A stretch of DNA of 40,455 bases. It comes from Burkholderiaceae bacterium. GTDB lineage: Bacteria > Pseudomonadota > Gammaproteobacteria > Burkholderiales > Burkholderiaceae_D. The stretch is taken from the NCBI GenBank assembly GCA_019232795.1, contig JAFANH010000021.1, positions 1 through 40,455 on the forward strand, read 5' to 3'. The notes below the pieces were generated by a model. It had not been told where the DNA came from and did no database searches. It saw only the letters and a list, made by a program, of their open reading frames with translations. Made by a program: the position numbers and the translations under genes. This document shows, piece by piece, positions 39,024 to 40,455 of the stretch (positions are counted from its first letter, which is position 1; each line of letters opens with the position of its first letter).

Positions 39024-39721
39024 GTGTAATCCCGTTTTCCAAAAATCGCCGTGCCGACCCTGACGATGGTCGCCCCTTCCGCAATCGCCGCATCAAGGTC
39101 GGCTGACATGCCCATCGACAAGGTGTCGAGCGCATGGCCCTGGCTGCGCAACGCATCGAACAATGCGCGCAAACGGTGAAACGGCTCGCGCTGCTGCTCA
39201 AAGTCGCCGGCTGGCTCAGGAATCGCCATCAAGCCGCGCAACTTCAGGCGCGACATACTCGCCACTGCCCGCGCCAGCGCGCCCGCCTGTTCAGGCGCCA
39301 CCCCGCTCTTGCTCGCCTCGCCGCTGATATTCACCTGCAGGCAAATATTCAGCGGCGGCAGCCCTTCAGGTCTTTGTTCATTCAAACGCTGCGCAATCTT
39401 CTCACGCTCGACCGAATGCACCCAGTCGAAATGCTCAGCAATCGGGCGCGTCTTATTGCTCTGGATCGGTCCAATGAAGTGCCATTTCAGCAACAAATCC
39501 GACCGCGCCGTCCGTATGGCAAGCTGCTTATCCAAGGCTTCCTGCAGATAATTCTCGCCAAACGCCGTTTGCCCTGCTTGCGCCGCTTCGATCACGGCGT
39601 CGGCGCCGAAGGTTTTGGAAACCGCCAACAATTCAATCGCAGACGCATCGCGCCCTGCCTTTTTTGCGGCAATTCCGATACGATTCTGTACAGCTTGCAA
39701 GTTGTCGGAGATTGAGGACAT
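39020..39721 (-). CDS. PLP homeostasis protein YggS/PLPBP
   Basis: A 233-residue YggS-family protein with an alanine-racemase-like barrel that binds pyridoxal phosphate without known catalysis. It controls PLP and amino-acid balance in the cytoplasm. The PLP lysine is probably Lys36 in LLAVSKTFGAD. FGENYLQEALDK, WHFIGPIQSNKTR and SMGMSADLDAAI are typical. It is upstream of proC with a 4-base overlap and divergent from pilT. Confidence 0.94.
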   Translation of the reverse strand: MSSISDNLQAVQNRIGIAAKKAGRDASAIELLAVSKTFGADAVIEAAQAGQTAFGENYLQEALDKQLAIRTARSDLLLKWHFIGPIQSNKTRPIAEHFDWVHSVEREKIAQRLNEQRPEGLPPLNICLQVNISGEASKSGVAPEQAGALARAVASMSRLKLRGLMAIPEPAGDFEQQREPFHRLRALFDALRSQGHALDTLSMGMSADLDAAIAEGATIVRVGTAIFGKRDYT

Positions 39722-39772
39722 AATCGAAAAACTTACGGCAAGACAACTAATTTAATCAATCAATTCAATAGA

Positions 39773-39892
39773 CGTGGCCTCAGAAGTCGTAGCGAGCGGG
39801 GCTAGCTTGCGTTAAGGAGCACAGCTGTATTGAAGTACAGCGAAGCACCGCCGACGCAAGATCGCCCCGCGCAGTAGACTTATGAGGCCATG
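39773..39892. ncRNA. Nested palindrome upstream of pilT: possible structured leader or MITE-like element
   Basis: Five nested stems line up on one axis: 39773-39782 with 39883-39892 (10 bp, one G-U), 39784-39788 with 39877-39881 (5 bp), 39796-39802 with 39864-39870 (7 bp), 39806-39812 with 39854-39860 (7 bp), and GCTGTA-TTGAAG-TACAGC at 39824-39841. About 35 base pairs form from 120 bases. The right edge abuts GGGGGA, the likely pilT ribosome-binding site, 11 bases before its ATG. There is no U-tract. Transcription of the element is not proven. Confidence 0.5.
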
Positions 39893-39903
39893 GGGGATTA
39901 TAA

Positions 39904-40455
39904 ATGGACATCTCTGAACTGCTGGCGTTTTCGGTCAAGAACAAAGCCTCCGACCTGCACCTGTCATCGGGCCTGCCGCCTATGATCCGCGTGCATGGCG
40001 ACGTGCGCCGCATCAATCTGCCGCCGCTCGAACACAAAGATGTCCATGGCATGATCTATGACATCATGAACGACGGCCAGCGCAAGGCCTATGAAGAAAA
40101 TCTCGAATGCGACTTTTCCTTCGCGATTCCCGGTCTGGCGCGCTTCCGTGTCAACGCCTTCAACCAGGACCGCGGCGCCGCCGCTGTGCTGCGTACCATT
40201 CCTTCCAAGATCCTGAGCCTGGAATCCCTGAACTGCCCGAAGATTTTCGCCGACCTCTCGCTCAAGCCGCGCGGCCTGGTGCTGGTGACCGGCCCAACCG
40301 GTTCGGGTAAGTCGACCACGCTGGCGGCCATGGTCAACCACGTCAACGAAAACGAATACGCGCACATCCTGACCATCGAGGACCCGATCGAATTCGTGCA
40401 CGATTCCAAGAAGAGCCTGATCAACCAGCGCGAAGTCGGTCCGCACACCCATTCG
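39904..40455 (+). CDS. pilT: Twitching-motility retraction ATPase PilT (3' end outside window)
   Basis: The frame is open from ATG 39904 to the window edge, giving 184 of the usual ~345 residues. PilT is the hexameric ATPase that depolymerises type IV pili. The N-terminus reads MDISELLAFSVKNKASDLHL, followed by SSGLPPMIRVHGDVRRI. Walker A is GPTGSGKST at about 134-142, and the Asp-box segment ILTIEDPIEFVH follows; the later Walker B and His boxes are beyond the window. GGGGGA precedes the ATG. It is divergent from yggS, matching the common yggS-pilT neighbourhood in proteobacteria. Confidence 0.96.
   Translation, partial: MDISELLAFSVKNKASDLHLSSGLPPMIRVHGDVRRINLPPLEHKDVHGMIYDIMNDGQRKAYEENLECDFSFAIPGLARFRVNAFNQDRGAAAVLRTIPSKILSLESLNCPKIFADLSLKPRGLVLVTGPTGSGKSTTLAAMVNHVNENEYAHILTIEDPIEFVHDSKKSLINQREVGPHTHS

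Overview
The window looks like housekeeping chromosome from a betaproteobacterium of the order Burkholderiales, most likely family Oxalobacteraceae. This rests on gene content and order (glyS-gmhB-plsC-like, lptD-surA-pdxA-rsmA with amgK-murU, queA-tgt-yajC-secD-secF, oxyR-ubiA, yggS-proC beside pilT), GC-rich codon usage, and protein sequences recognised by eye. No database search was run. I saw no tRNA, rRNA, CRISPR array, insertion sequence or prophage gene. The genes are tightly packed and no gene-free stretch exceeds about 240 bases.

Layout. Positions 1-4378 (+) carry the 3' part of glyS, then gmhB, a PlsC-like acyltransferase, a YgjP-type zinc metalloprotease and glyoxalase I. Positions 4386-10553 (-) form an envelope and cofactor cluster read as lptD, surA, pdxA, rsmA and an exported RidA-like protein. 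Divergent from lptD, 10721-13649 (+) holds the muropeptide-recycling pair amgK-murU and a UbiH-family hydroxylase. The proton-translocating transhydrogenase operon pntA-pntB (13692-16730, -) follows, with its terminator inside the end of the convergent hydroxylase gene. Next come nudJ-mnmA and a membrane-anchored FMN/Fe-S glutamate-synthase-like protein (16971-20293, +), a YibF-like glutathione transferase (-), purB, and a cytochrome b561-YceI pair (+).

Positions 23878-29446 (-) are the queuosine and Sec export operon queA-tgt-yajC-secD-secF. recG (+) starts just downstream of a near-consensus LexA box. It is followed by a 1387-residue cysteine-free S-layer/adhesin-like protein with an N-terminal DUF4214-type region, the one clearly accessory gene here. 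oxyR and ubiA follow, then an inverted pair of 27-bp REP-like repeats, yggS-proC (-), and the 5' end of pilT (+).

Most genes serve core functions: translation and tRNA modification, LPS and outer-membrane biogenesis, peptidoglycan recycling, quinone synthesis, redox balance and protein export. The observations most worth following up are the roughly 120-nt nested palindrome directly upstream of pilT, the LexA box and possible leaderless start of recG, the large secreted repeat protein without a nearby exporter, the terminator embedded in a coding sequence, and the paired REP-like repeats.
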